Made by a program: the position numbers and the translations under genes
The notes under the pieces: model-generated
Database searches by the model: none
Told to the model about the DNA's origin: nothing
What the model saw: only the letters and a program-made list of their open reading frames with translations
NCBI RefSeq assembly: GCF_000159695.1
Contig: NZ_CM000955.1
Span: forward strand, 501,543 to 565,542
Direction: 5' to 3'
Source: Finegoldia magna ATCC 53516
Lineage (GTDB): Bacteria > Bacillota > Clostridia > Tissierellales > Peptoniphilaceae
DNA length: 64,000 bases
Part shown: positions 1 to 8,853 of the stretch, piece by piece
Layout of the letters: each line of letters begins with the position of its first letter
Numbering within the stretch: the first letter of the stretch is position 1

Positions 1-35
1 AATAAAAGAATTAGCGATAAATAAAGGAGACAAAT

Positions 36-473
36 ATGCAAAATGTTTTAATTAGCGCTTGTTTATTGGGAGTTGATTGCAAATACAATGGTTCCAATAA
101 CAAATTAGACGATGAAATTATTCATTCACTCAAAGACAAATACAATTTGATTCCAGTGTGTCCAGAAATTATGGGAGGATTACCAACGCCAAGAAATCCT
201 GTTGAGATTAAGGATGGAAAAGTTTTTGATTATGATGGAGAAGAATTCACAGAAGAATTTGAAAAAGGAAGCGACGAAGTGGTGAAATTAGCAAAATTAT
301 ACAACCCTACAATCGCCATTTTAAAAGAAAATTCTCCATCTTGTGGATCCAATTATATTTACGATGGAACTTTCAATAACAAAAAAATTAAAGGAATGGG
401 AATTGCTGCACGAAAACTTTCAGAAGAATATGTGAGATTATTCAACGAAGAAAATATAAAAATATTACTGTAA
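36..473 (+). CDS. DUF523 family protein
   Basis: This 145-residue protein matches the DUF523 family in length and motifs. SACLLG lies at 7-12 with Cys9 and Cys15, CPE with a following GGLPTPR at 42-53, and KENSPSCG at 98-104, then GMG near 120. The conserved cysteines suggest metal or thiol chemistry, but the family has no firmly assigned reaction. A good AAGGAGA ribosome site precedes the ATG by about 7 bases. The first 24 bases of the window are probably the tail of an upstream gene, too short to identify. The family call is confident; function is unknown. Confidence 0.88.
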   Translation: MQNVLISACLLGVDCKYNGSNNKLDDEIIHSLKDKYNLIPVCPEIMGGLPTPRNPVEIKDGKVFDYDGEEFTEEFEKGSDEVVKLAKLYNPTIAILKENSPSCGSNYIYDGTFNNKKIKGMGIAARKLSEEYVRLFNEENIKILL

Positions 474-527
474 AATATAAAAATATTACTATTTGTTTGA
501 TTTTTTTAATTTGATAATCATTTTTAG

Positions 528-555
528 TTGACAATTAGAAATAACGTAGTATAAT
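528..555 (+). promoter_or_regulatory. Strong sigma-A type promoter for a short transcript
   Basis: Both hexamers are consensus: TTGACA at 528-533 and TATAAT at 550-555, with a 16-base spacer. No open reading frame with a ribosome site follows before the terminator at 615-648, so the promoter appears to serve a short non-coding transcript. Confidence 0.75.
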
Positions 556-561
556 GATAAT

Positions 562-648
562 AGATATCAATTTATATCAAACAAACCCCTTGTAAGATAA
601 AATTGTACTTAAGAAATCGCGGCTCCCCCTAAAGCCGTGATTTTTTTT
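562..648 (+). ncRNA. Candidate small RNA, about 85 nt
   Basis: The segment sits between a consensus promoter and a strong intrinsic terminator and has no plausible coding content. The 5' half is AU-rich and unstructured with an AAACCCC motif. The 3' half is a 10-bp stem (615-624 with 633-642), a C-rich loop (CCCCCUAA) and eight U residues. A C-rich terminator loop is often the pairing site in trans-acting regulatory RNAs, which makes a regulatory sRNA plausible. It could instead be a fragment of a lost leader. No known RNA family is recognised. Confidence 0.5.
615..648 (+). terminator. Intrinsic terminator of the candidate sRNA
   Basis: A ten-pair stem containing one G-U pair joins 615-624 to 633-642, with loop CCCCCTAA, followed by a T run at 641-648. 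Confidence 0.8.
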
Positions 649-651
649 CAT

Positions 652-688
652 GAAAAAAGCTATGCAAAGTTTTTGCATAGCTTTTGTT
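652..688 (-). terminator. Terminator of the YeiH-type gene
   Basis: The inverted repeat AAAAGCTATGCAAA / TTTGCATAGCTTTT lies at 655-668 and 672-685. Six A residues at 653-658 give a U run for minus-strand transcripts. It abuts the stop codon at 689 and may act in both directions. Confidence 0.8.
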
Positions 689-1714
689 TTATATTAGTCC
701 AAGTGCGAATTGCATTGCAATTGAAACTATAGTTATCCCAATCCAGCAACAAAATCCAAGTAAGATTGGTTTGCCGCCTGTTTTTATTAATTTTACAATA
801 TCTGTTTTAAATCCAATTGCAGCCATTGCCATTACTATGAAAAACTTCGACAATTCTTTTAATGGATTGAAAACTTTCGCATCTACTCCCATTTTCAAAG
901 CAACTGTAGTTATAATACTTGCAAGAACGAAATACAAAATAAACATAGGAAATATTTTTTTAAGTTCAACTTTTTCTGATTGTTCTTGTTTTTTAGTTCT
1001 CAAATACGACAACACCAAAGTGATTGGAATAATCGCCAATGTTCTAGTCAATTTTACAGTAACAGCTTTGTCCAATGTTTGTGTTCCCAAATTATATAAT
1101 CCATCCCAAGTTGCAGCGGCTGCCGTTACCGATGATGTATCATTTACCGCAGTTCCTGCAAAAATTCCGAATGCTTCTCCCGAATGAGTTGAAAATCCAA
1201 TAACACTTCCCAATAACGGAAATATCAACGCAGCGATTACATTGAAGAAAAATATTACAGAAATTGCTTGTGCAACATCTTCATCATCAGCTTCTATTAC
1301 TGGAGCAGTCGCTGCAATTGCAGATCCACCGCAAATCGATGATCCAACTCCTACTAATATTGCAATGTTTTTTGCAATATTCATTTTCTTTGCAAGTACA
1401 TAAGAAATTATTAAAGATGTGGAAATAGTTAGTACGATTATTGGCAATGATTGTTTTCCAGTCTCCATAACAACTGCCAAATTCATACCAAATCCAAGTA
1501 AAATTACTGCATATTGCAATATTTTTTTCGATGCAAATTTCATTCCGACTTCAAATTGTGATTTGTCTTTAATAATATATCCCATTACAATTCCAACCAA
1601 AATCGCTAGAACTGCACCACCAATTACAGGGAATTTCTTCCCTAATAAGTGGCAAGGAATTGCTATTAAAAGACACAGTATTAATCCTTTATAATGTTTC
1701 TTTAACCAATTCAT
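689..1714 (-). CDS. YeiH/UPF0324 family putative sulfate exporter
   Basis: This 341-residue integral membrane protein has about ten hydrophobic segments spread over its whole length. The glycine/serine-rich stretch [14 protein letters not shown] near 122-135 is characteristic of the conserved hypothetical family PF03601 (YeiH/YadS), and the length is typical. Family members are annotated as putative sulfate or small-anion exporters, with little direct proof. A GGAGG-type ribosome site precedes the ATG. It is a single gene with its own terminator, and no sulfur genes adjoin it. Confidence 0.85.
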   Translation of the reverse strand: MNWLKKHYKGLILCLLIAIPCHLLGKKFPVIGGAVLAILVGIVMGYIIKDKSQFEVGMKFASKKILQYAVILLGFGMNLAVVMETGKQSLPIIVLTISTSLIISYVLAKKMNIAKNIAILVGVGSSICGGSAIAATAPVIEADDEDVAQAISVIFFFNVIAALIFPLLGSVIGFSTHSGEAFGIFAGTAVNDTSSVTAAAATWDGLYNLGTQTLDKAVTVKLTRTLAIIPITLVLSYLRTKKQEQSEKVELKKIFPMFILYFVLASIITTVALKMGVDAKVFNPLKELSKFFIVMAMAAIGFKTDIVKLIKTGGKPILLGFCCWIGITIVSIAMQFALGLI

Positions 1715-1777
1715 AATTCCTCCAAAAATTTAATTACCTATATATTTTAACTCAAAAAATATTAATGTAAAGTTTCA

Positions 1778-1814
1778 CAAAAAAACACCACGATAAATAA
1801 TTTACCGTGATGTT
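1778..1814 (-). terminator. Terminator of the degenerate ABC-like gene
   Basis: On the minus strand the stem CACGGTAAAT / ATTTATCGTG (one G-U pair) is followed by a run of seven T residues. It lies just after the stop codon at 1820. Confidence 0.75.
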
Positions 1815-1819
1815 CGTAT

Positions 1820-3361
1820 TTATTCTTGAACTAACAAATAGTCGCTGTCGATATTTTTCACATATAACACTTCGTCAAATTTTTCTTTGATAAATGGATG
1901 AATGTTCTTTGCGCAGTAGATTGATCCATTGAATCTCAAAATAAAATCTTCCAACAAAATATTGCCAGTATTTTCGTCCAAATTCTCAAACAAATTAACT
2001 ACCATGTTGAATTCAGAATCTTGATTGATTATTCTCTTGTATCTGATCAAATTCTTGTCTCTATCACTGTATTCAGAATATCTTTGTTTTGAAGTCAATT
2101 CTTCATCAAATATTTTTAACAATGGAGGAATTTTCTTATCTGGAAAAGAATTGAACAATGTGACATTGTTTCTGAAATCAGTGTCGAAAATATAACTTTC
2201 ATCGTAAGTTACAAGCATATTAGAAGACAAATCAAACTCTTCTATAGGCTCATTGTTTACCAAAATCATTCCGCTTTGTGGAGACAACGTCTGAATAAAT
2301 GATTTTGCTAGTAAGTTTACAACTTCGTCATTATCGCAAATAATTAAGTATTTTTTGTCAGTGTAAAATGTGTAGTTGATTTTAACTTTAACATTTGAAG
2401 AATATAATTTTACATCTCTGAACTCAATGTCTTTTATATGGTCTACAATTTTATCTGGTTTTTCTTGATTTCCGAAAATTTCTTCCATTTCAAAAACTTT
2501 TTGTTCAGATTGCACAATCATCGAACGTTCTTTTACGATTTTTTTAATCATATGGTGAAGCAACATGATTGAACTGATAAGAATTATAACTTCACCAGTT
2601 TTGATGTTTGGTTGTTTAATAATGTAAATCAAACTGATTATAAAATACACTCCGATAAATAATAATTTTAGGTTGTATTTTGTTAGTTCTTCCTTGTCAA
2701 GTTCGATAACTTTTTCTGATATGTCTTCAATTAATTTACTGTGAACAACTTCAAGTGCTTTGTTAGCCTTTGAGTTGATTACTTTCTTGGAGTTAAGCAT
2801 ATCATCAAGAAAATACACGTATCTTTTTCTCAAATTCGATGTATTTGTTTTCTTTTCTAAAATTGATTTGTCGATTCTCACATTAATTAAACTGAAAATC
2901 AACACTCCCACAGTTATAATTGACACTGGAATGAATGACACGCAATATCCTGCTGTTATAAAGACTACAGCCAATAAAATTGCGTCAGATATCAACTCCA
3001 ATGTCGGAATAACGTAATATTCCTTTAAGTAAAGTGATGTCGATGTTATGTCGTTCGAAAAAGTTTTTTCTTTTTGTTGTATTTCGTAAAAGTTTTGTGA
3101 GATTACGTTGTGAAACAAATCTTGTTTAAATCCTTCTACAAACAAAAGTCCCATGTTGTAAATCGTTCTGTCCTTGAGATAATTTATTCCTGCGAACAAA
3201 ATCAACGACGCACTAATTACAATCAGTGTGAATGTCTTGTTTTGAACTTCAAATAATCTTTTAGTAAATACAATCGCTACCGCTAAAAAACACGACAACA
3301 AAATTGTCAGTAAAATTTGCATCAGCAAATTGATTTTCTCTCTAAAAATGTACTTATTCAT
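1820..3361 (-). CDS. Degenerate ABC exporter-like membrane protein
   Basis: The first 300 or so residues have the six hydrophobic segments of a type-1 ABC exporter membrane domain. The C-terminal 200 residues align in order with an ABC nucleotide-binding domain: a strand-rich start, then TYDESYIFDTDFRNNVTLF, which resembles a Q-loop region. Walker A is replaced by CDNDEVVNLLAKS, and no LSGGQ signature or Walker B with catalytic Glu is visible. It therefore probably cannot hydrolyse ATP. ATG at 3361 is preferred, since AGGG at 3367-3370 serves it; an in-frame start at 3382 is also open. It could be a regulatory or scaffold protein, or a decaying exporter, but the frame is intact over 513 codons. 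Confidence 0.65.
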   Translation of the reverse strand: MNKYIFREKINLLMQILLTILLSCFLAVAIVFTKRLFEVQNKTFTLIVISASLILFAGINYLKDRTIYNMGLLFVEGFKQDLFHNVISQNFYEIQQKEKTFSNDITSTSLYLKEYYVIPTLELISDAILLAVVFITAGYCVSFIPVSIITVGVLIFSLINVRIDKSILEKKTNTSNLRKRYVYFLDDMLNSKKVINSKANKALEVVHSKLIEDISEKVIELDKEELTKYNLKLLFIGVYFIISLIYIIKQPNIKTGEVIILISSIMLLHHMIKKIVKERSMIVQSEQKVFEMEEIFGNQEKPDKIVDHIKDIEFRDVKLYSSNVKVKINYTFYTDKKYLIICDNDEVVNLLAKSFIQTLSPQSGMILVNNEPIEEFDLSSNMLVTYDESYIFDTDFRNNVTLFNSFPDKKIPPLLKIFDEELTSKQRYSEYSDRDKNLIRYKRIINQDSEFNMVVNLFENLDENTGNILLEDFILRFNGSIYCAKNIHPFIKEKFDEVLYVKNIDSDYLLVQE

Positions 3362-3379
3362 ATATTCCCTCATATAATA

Positions 3380-3406
3380 CAAAATAGAGCTTGCGCCCTA
3401 TTTTGC
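3380..3406 (-). terminator. Terminator after lipA
   Basis: AAAATAGAGC and GCCCTATTTT form a stem with one mismatch around TTGC, just after the lipA stop at 3408. The U run is short. The hairpin may allow read-through into the following gene. Confidence 0.6.
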
Positions 3407-3407
3407 A

Positions 3408-4280
3408 TTACTCATTTTCTTTTTGTTCTAATGATTTAAATACATTGCCTGCATTGTAAGAACTTCTTACAAATGGGCCGCTTTCTACGTGTTTGATTCC
3501 GATTGATTCTCCGTATTTTTTGTATTCTTCGAATTCTTCCGGAGTAACATATCTGTCCAACTCTGCATGTTCTAATGTTGGCATCAAATATTGTCCAATT
3601 GTAACTATATCGACTTTTAATTCGTTCAACTTATCTAACATTTGATGAACTTCTTCGTTTGTTTCGCCAAGTCCAACCATAAATCCAGACTTAGTTACAA
3701 GTCCTTTTTCTTTTGCGTATCTTAAAACTTCGAACGAATTGTCCAAGTTACCTTGTGGTCTCATTTCTTTGAAGATAGAACGAACTGTTTCAACATTGTG
3801 ATTTAATACATCTGGTCTTTCATCAAAAACAATATCCAACAATTCATGCTTTGCGTGCATATCAGGAATTAAAACTTCAACCAATGTTCCTTCGTTGTAT
3901 TTTCTAATTTCCTTGATAACATTTTTGAATTGAGTTGCACCTTCATCTTTCAAATCATCTCTGTCAACCGAAGTAATAACTGCGTATTTCAAACCTAGTT
4001 TTTGCACAACTTTTGCAACATTTTCAGGTTCTTTTTCATCAACAGCTCTTCCTCTTCCAGTAGTTACGTTGCAATATCTACAGTTTCTAGTACAAATATC
4101 TCCTAAAATCATAAATGTAGCTGTACGTGATTCGTAGCATTTCATTCTGTTAGGACAATTTGCTTCCTTACAAACTGTGTTCAATTCAAATCCATCTACT
4201 AAACTTTCTACTTCGTGAAGGTTTTGGCTACCTTCTATCTTTACTCTCATCCATTTTGGTTTTCTAATCAAATATATCAC
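3408..4280 (-). CDS. lipA: Lipoyl synthase
   Basis: This radical SAM enzyme inserts two sulfur atoms into protein-bound octanoyl groups to make lipoyl cofactor. The auxiliary cluster motif has cysteines 37, 42 and 48. The radical SAM motif CTRNCRYC has cysteines 63, 67 and 70. The C-terminal RSS motif is at 272-274. The 290-residue length is typical. The frame opens with GTG at 4280, inside the end of lplA. A TTG at 4271 has a better-placed AGGTG and may be the true start, giving 287 residues. Overlap with lplA shows translational coupling, so lipoate attachment and lipoyl synthesis are made together. Confidence 0.95.
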   Translation of the reverse strand: MIYLIRKPKWMRVKIEGSQNLHEVESLVDGFELNTVCKEANCPNRMKCYESRTATFMILGDICTRNCRYCNVTTGRGRAVDEKEPENVAKVVQKLGLKYAVITSVDRDDLKDEGATQFKNVIKEIRKYNEGTLVEVLIPDMHAKHELLDIVFDERPDVLNHNVETVRSIFKEMRPQGNLDNSFEVLRYAKEKGLVTKSGFMVGLGETNEEVHQMLDKLNELKVDIVTIGQYLMPTLEHAELDRYVTPEEFEEYKKYGESIGIKHVESGPFVRSSYNAGNVFKSLEQKENE

Positions 4281-5226
4281 CTAAAAACACTTTCTCATCC
4301 ATTCCCACAATGTATTCACCGATATTTACATCGTTCAAAACATTGTGGAAACCATCTATTGTCATAGCCTTTCCAACAAACATATCGCAAAATTCTGAAA
4401 TATCTTTGTTTGAAAAGAAATCCCCTTCTATTTTGAAACTATCGATCAAATTATCCTTGATGTTGTAGCTGTATTCCACAACTCCAAACTTGTGCTTTCT
4501 TTGATAATTTGCAGTAGTTTCTCCTTTTGAATAAATAAAATCTTCATTTTTAAATAAATCAATGTATTTATTCACTTCTTCTTTTTCAGAATCGTTAAGC
4601 ACGTATTCTTCTAAGTTATTATCTTCAATGATTCCGTTTTTAATTTTATTGAAAAACTCATCGTATTCCATATCAATCATATCATTAATAGTTGTGATTC
4701 TGGATTCTACCGATTTGATGGCTTTTCCTTCGAATTTTATTTTTTGCGGAGTAAGTGAATTCATCATCTTTTCGACACCAATATCGAAAAGAATTGTACC
4801 ATGATGAACAACCATGCTGTTTTTCATATATTGTGCGTTACCACTTATTTTCTTACCATCAATCAAAATATCATTTCTACCGCTGAATTCTGGATTAAGT
4901 CCCATTTTTTTCATTTGATTGATAATCATATTGGCAAAATGTTTGAAGTCATTTGCGTAGTTTTGACTTTCAATGAAAGTGTATTGCATGTTTTTTTCAT
5001 CAGTATATATGCAGCCACCGCCAGACAATCTACGAACTAGATTAATTCCATTTTCTTCTGCGTATTTTAAGTTAATTTCTCTGTAAATGTTCTGATTTTT
5101 GCCTAGTAAGATTGAATCCTTATTTCTCCACAAAATGAACACAGGAATGTTGTGCTTTGCGAAAAAATATTCCACCGCAAAATTATAATACGGATCTACG
5201 CTGTCATTATTAAAATAATATTTCAT
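4264..5226 (-). CDS. lplA: Lipoate-protein ligase
   Basis: The enzyme activates lipoate with ATP and transfers it to lysines of 2-oxoacid dehydrogenase or glycine-cleavage carrier proteins. The substrate motif RRLSGGGCIYTD is at 65-76. The catalytic lysine region DGKKISGNAQY lies at 123-133, with Lys126 the probable catalytic residue. The protein has 320 residues with the usual C-terminal accessory domain. An AAGGAGAT ribosome site precedes the ATG. The gene follows a PPC-domain gene by 9 bases and overlaps lipA, so the three probably form one operon. Confidence 0.93.
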   Translation of the reverse strand: MKYYFNNDSVDPYYNFAVEYFFAKHNIPVFILWRNKDSILLGKNQNIYREINLKYAEENGINLVRRLSGGGCIYTDEKNMQYTFIESQNYANDFKHFANMIINQMKKMGLNPEFSGRNDILIDGKKISGNAQYMKNSMVVHHGTILFDIGVEKMMNSLTPQKIKFEGKAIKSVESRITTINDMIDMEYDEFFNKIKNGIIEDNNLEEYVLNDSEKEEVNKYIDLFKNEDFIYSKGETTANYQRKHKFGVVEYSYNIKDNLIDSFKIEGDFFSNKDISEFCDMFVGKAMTIDGFHNVLNDVNIGEYIVGMDEKVFLGDIFD

Positions 5227-5235
5227 TTATCTCCT

Positions 5236-5655
5236 TTAAATATCGTATAAATTTAAACCTGTTTCAGAATCTTTGAATCTATCAACTTTTTCGTCTATTT
5301 TATTAATTATGATTTCACAAGTTGCCGATATGATAGCCTCGTTCAAATGTCCTCCGTGAACATTCAAATTCTCATCTGCAAATGTAATGTGCATGTGCAA
5401 ATAAGGTTTGTCATTCATAGTAGAGATATTTCCAAGGATGCTCGTGATTTCCATCTCACCTGTGAAATTTTTCTTAGTGTATTCTTGTTTTTCAACACTG
5501 TATAATCCCACAGTTATATTATCGCTAGCACCAATACCAGAAATAGAACCATTTTTTAGTTGAAGTTTTTCAACTAATTCGAATAATTTTTCTACAACGT
5601 CTTCGCCCTTTTCAATTCGGACTAAAACATTATCATAATATTCTCTATATTTCAA
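5236..5655 (-). CDS. PPC (DUF296) domain protein
   Basis: This 139-residue protein is a single PPC/DUF296 domain. It has SGIGASDNITVGLY at 39-52 and the metal-binding pattern HMH at 87-89 with HGGHL at 100-104. Bacterial single-domain members form trimers and are often called DNA-binding proteins, but their role is unknown. The start is TTG at 5655, supported by AGGAGG at 5664-5669; the nearby ATG runs straight into a stop. It is the first gene of the operon with lplA and lipA, which hints at a link to lipoate or acyl metabolism, though this is only positional. Confidence 0.85.
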   Translation of the reverse strand: MKYREYYDNVLVRIEKGEDVVEKLFELVEKLQLKNGSISGIGASDNITVGLYSVEKQEYTKKNFTGEMEITSILGNISTMNDKPYLHMHITFADENLNVHGGHLNEAIISATCEIIINKIDEKVDRFKDSETGLNLYDI

Positions 5656-5800
5656 ATCATTAACCTCCTGTAAAGTTCATACAATCTAATTATACATTTA
5701 ATTTCTTTTTGTTTCAATTTATAAATCGCACGTTTGATTTCATTTTCCCGAAAATAAAATTTTATACTATAATAGAAGTAGCAATTAAAAGGTGGATAAT

Positions 5801-6271
5801 ATGAAAACAAAACAAGATACAAAAACAATTGTAAAATTCAGAGCAAACGGTGATATGGGAAATTTTTATGGGCTTCTTCACGGAGGAGAATTGTTCAAAA
5901 TGATGGACACAATCGCAGGTGTATGTACGAGAAGATTTTGTTCCAATAAAACATTGACCAAGGCCGTAAATAATCTTACATTCAACGCTCCAACAAAGCT
6001 AGGAGAAATCATAAAAATCACAGCGATTATAGATTACGTCGGAAAAACTAGCATGGAATGTTTCGTTCGTGCAAAAGTTGAGGGCACAGATATCATAAAA
6101 GCTTCGGGATATTTCACAATGGTGAGTGTAAATGAAGAAGGCGAATCTGAAATTGTAAATGAAAAAATCGAATACGTAACAGACGAGGATAAAATGTATC
6201 GCGATTTGGCGATTGAAAGAAGGAAAATTTACAAGGAAGTAAATTTGCTTCAACAAAATTATAAACTATGA
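5801..6271 (+). CDS. Acyl-CoA thioesterase, hotdog fold
   Basis: This protein of 156 residues has a single hotdog domain of the YciA/BFIT acyl-CoA thioesterase type. The stretch NFYGLLHGGELFKMMDTIAG contains the conserved HGG and acidic residue of the active-site helix. A GTG at 5792 is also in frame, but it lies inside the Shine-Dalgarno AGGTGG (5789-5794), so ATG at 5801 is the start. A TATAAT-like box lies about 35 bases upstream. Its stop overlaps the start of the next gene (ATGA), so the two are translationally coupled. Confidence 0.85.
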   Translation: MKTKQDTKTIVKFRANGDMGNFYGLLHGGELFKMMDTIAGVCTRRFCSNKTLTKAVNNLTFNAPTKLGEIIKITAIIDYVGKTSMECFVRAKVEGTDIIKASGYFTMVSVNEEGESEIVNEKIEYVTDEDKMYRDLAIERRKIYKEVNLLQQNYKL

Positions 6272-8514
6272 AAAAAGAAATCAAACTTTCTGTCAGAGAT
6301 TTGGTTGAATACACTGAACGAAGTGGCGACATAGACGATAGGTTCAGAAATGTGTTCGACAGAGCAAAAGAAGGACAGAAAATCCACAAAATGATTCAAA
6401 AAGAATACGATATTGGATTTTTGCCGGAAGTTACTCTCAAAAACACTACCCTCTACAAATCGGTAAATTACATCGTAGAAGGAAGAGCTGACGGAATAGG
6501 AATAAAAAATGGGAAAACTTTAATAGATGAAATAAAATCAACTACGCGTGACTTGGAAGAATTGGAATACAATTCGAACAAATATCACTGGGCGCAAGTA
6601 AAATGCTACGGGTATTTTTACGCTTTGGACAACGATTTGGAAGATATTGATTTGCAACTTACTTATTATCAAACTGATACCAAAAAAATCAAATTTATCA
6701 GGCAAAACTTTACTTTTGAAGAATTGAAGGAATTTTATTTTTCGTTGTTAGAAAAATATTCCGTGTTCACAGAATTAATCACACAACACATAAAAAATCG
6801 CGACGAATCCATTCAGAACTTGTCATTTCCATATCCTGCGTTTAGAGCTGGGCAGAAGTATCTTAGCCAAAACGTATACTCTGCAACCAAGCAGGGCGTG
6901 GATTTGATGGTGGAAGCTGCAACTGGTATCGGCAAAACTATTTCTACGCTTTTTCCTTCGATAAAAGCTATGGGAGAAGATTTGACGGACAAGATTTTTT
7001 ATTTGACTGCAAAATCCACTCTCAAAAAAGCCTGCAACGACCAATTATATTTGATGAAACAAAAAGGTTTGATAATAAAATCAGTCGAAATAATCGCAAA
7101 AAACAAAGTCTGCATCAATAATGAAGTGAAATGCAATCCAAATGATTGCGAATTTGCGAAAGGTCACTACGACAGGGTGAACAAATGCATTCTTGATATG
7201 CTTGAGAACGAAGATATTATAGTGGAAGAAATCATCAAAAAATACGCATTCAAATACAGAGTGTGTCCGTTGGAGTTGGAGCTGGATTTGTCCAATTTCT
7301 GTGACATTGTGATTTGCGATTACAATTACGTTTTTGATCCGGTAGTTTATCTGAAAAGATTTTTCGAAGTTCCTTATCTGAGAATGTCGCTATTGGTCGA
7401 TGAAGCGCATAATTTGGTGAGTCGTGGGCGTGATATGTATTCGTATTCATTGAGTTTCAATCAACTTATGGACTGTTGTGATGAGCTTGTAGATGATAAA
7501 AAAGAACTCAAAATCAAACGCAATTTGAAGAAAATCGCTCAGCAAATAAAAGACGAAGCTTTGGGAAAACCAGTCAACACTTACGAGGATTTGTCGGTTG
7601 ATTTGATTGATTATTGCGTCCGATGCAAAGAATCTATGACGAAATTCTTGGTAGAAGATAAGGACAAGCCGTACTACGACAAGGTATTGGATGTGTATTT
7701 TGAAATCAATAAATTTTTGAAGATTTCTGATTACTACGACGATTCTTTCGTCACTCTGATAAAATCAGAAAACGATGATGTCATTTACAACATCATGTGC
7801 TTGAACACGCACAATATTTTCAAAAATATTTTGAAAAAGTGTAAATCAAATGTGTTTTTCTCAGCGACTTTGTCTCCTATGACCTACTTTGCAGATGTAT
7901 TGGGCTTGGAAAAATTCTACAACATAAGATTAGAATCTCCTTTCCCAAAAGAGAATTTGAAAGTAAATCATATCAACATTTCCACAAGATTCAAAGACCG
8001 CGAAGATACGAAATATAAAATTGCAGAAATCCTTCGAAAAATCAACGAAAAGCCTGGAAACAAGCTCATATTCTTCCCTTCTTATTCGTACTTGGAATCT
8101 GTGTATGAGATTTGTGGTTTCGATATTTTAACACAAGAAAGAACGCTTACCGATATGGAAAGGTTGGAATTTTTATCCCAATTTACAACAAGTTCAAACA
8201 TAATGGCGTTTTGTGTTTTAGGTGGAGTTTTCAGTGAGGGCGTTGATTTGAGCGGCGACAGATTGAATACTGTAGGAATAATTTCTGTAGGTCTTCCTGG
8301 AATTAGCGTAGAAAATGATTTGATCAAAAAATATTTCGACGAAAATGGAAAAAACGGATTCGATTACGCTTATGTGTATCCAGGAATGAACAAGGTACAC
8401 CAAGCTGGTGGAAGATTGATTAGAACAGACACAGATACGGGAGAATTATTTTTGATTGACGATAGGTTTGATTCATATCCTTACAAATCACTTCTTCCGA
8501 ATAGCTGGAAATAA
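6268..8514 (+). CDS. PD-(D/E)XK nuclease-like plus DinG/XPD-type helicase fusion
   Basis: Residues 1-130 look like a Cas4/RecB-type nuclease domain: GRADG at 72-76, IDEIK at 86-90 and an AQVKCY helix near 109-114. The rest is a superfamily 2 XPD/DinG helicase. It has a Q-like motif FRAGQ (192-196), Walker A EAATGIGKT (216-224), DEAH (378-381) and HQAGGRLIR near the C-terminus. Cysteines at 282, 289, 294, 307 and 333 are suitable iron-sulfur cluster ligands. It is likely to act in DNA repair or unwinding of branched DNA. The gene is coupled to the thioesterase gene by an overlapping start and stop. Confidence 0.88.
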   Translation: MKKEIKLSVRDLVEYTERSGDIDDRFRNVFDRAKEGQKIHKMIQKEYDIGFLPEVTLKNTTLYKSVNYIVEGRADGIGIKNGKTLIDEIKSTTRDLEELEYNSNKYHWAQVKCYGYFYALDNDLEDIDLQLTYYQTDTKKIKFIRQNFTFEELKEFYFSLLEKYSVFTELITQHIKNRDESIQNLSFPYPAFRAGQKYLSQNVYSATKQGVDLMVEAATGIGKTISTLFPSIKAMGEDLTDKIFYLTAKSTLKKACNDQLYLMKQKGLIIKSVEIIAKNKVCINNEVKCNPNDCEFAKGHYDRVNKCILDMLENEDIIVEEIIKKYAFKYRVCPLELELDLSNFCDIVICDYNYVFDPVVYLKRFFEVPYLRMSLLVDEAHNLVSRGRDMYSYSLSFNQLMDCCDELVDDKKELKIKRNLKKIAQQIKDEALGKPVNTYEDLSVDLIDYCVRCKESMTKFLVEDKDKPYYDKVLDVYFEINKFLKISDYYDDSFVTLIKSENDDVIYNIMCLNTHNIFKNILKKCKSNVFFSATLSPMTYFADVLGLEKFYNIRLESPFPKENLKVNHINISTRFKDREDTKYKIAEILRKINEKPGNKLIFFPSYSYLESVYEICGFDILTQERTLTDMERLEFLSQFTTSSNIMAFCVLGGVFSEGVDLSGDRLNTVGIISVGLPGISVENDLIKKYFDENGKNGFDYAYVYPGMNKVHQAGGRLIRTDTDTGELFLIDDRFDSYPYKSLLPNSWK

Positions 8515-8592
8515 TTTTTTTGAGAAAAAAACAATTCGATATGGTAAAATTAATTTAATCCCAATGGGAAATTTAAAAATGAAGGTGAAATT

Positions 8593-8853
8593 ATGTCAGA
8601 ACAAATAGAATTTAGATTTGATACACAATTATTAATAGCAGGAGAAAACTTATCAAGCGATACAATTAGTGAATATATCACAGAACATTTCAAGGGCGAT
8701 TGCCTTTTGGTTGTAGGTGGCGATGATTTGATTAAAATACACTTCCATACTAATGAACCTTGGCAAGTATTGGAATACGGACAATCAATCGGAGATATTC
8801 ACGATATCGTCGTAGAAAATATGCAAAGACAAGCAGACGGTCTACAAGGATAA
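8593..8853 (+). CDS. Small protein resembling the C-terminal part of FakA/Dak-type kinases
   Basis: This 86-residue protein contains KIHFHTNEPWQVLEYGQSIG followed by an ENMQRQ-type end. The pattern matches the tail of the FakA-type fatty-acid kinase subunit (HxHTNxPxxVLxYG...ENM). It lacks the nucleotide-binding domain, so it is a stand-alone domain rather than an enzyme of that kind. An AAGGTG ribosome site precedes the ATG. The stop overlaps the start of the downstream methyltransferase (TAATG), so the two are co-expressed. Function is not known. Confidence 0.75.
   Translation: MSEQIEFRFDTQLLIAGENLSSDTISEYITEHFKGDCLLVVGGDDLIKIHFHTNEPWQVLEYGQSIGDIHDIVVENMQRQADGLQG

Noticed and set aside
684..1187. 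Plus-strand open frame opposite the YeiH-type gene
   Set aside because: No ribosome site, and its residues are the antisense of a well supported membrane protein.
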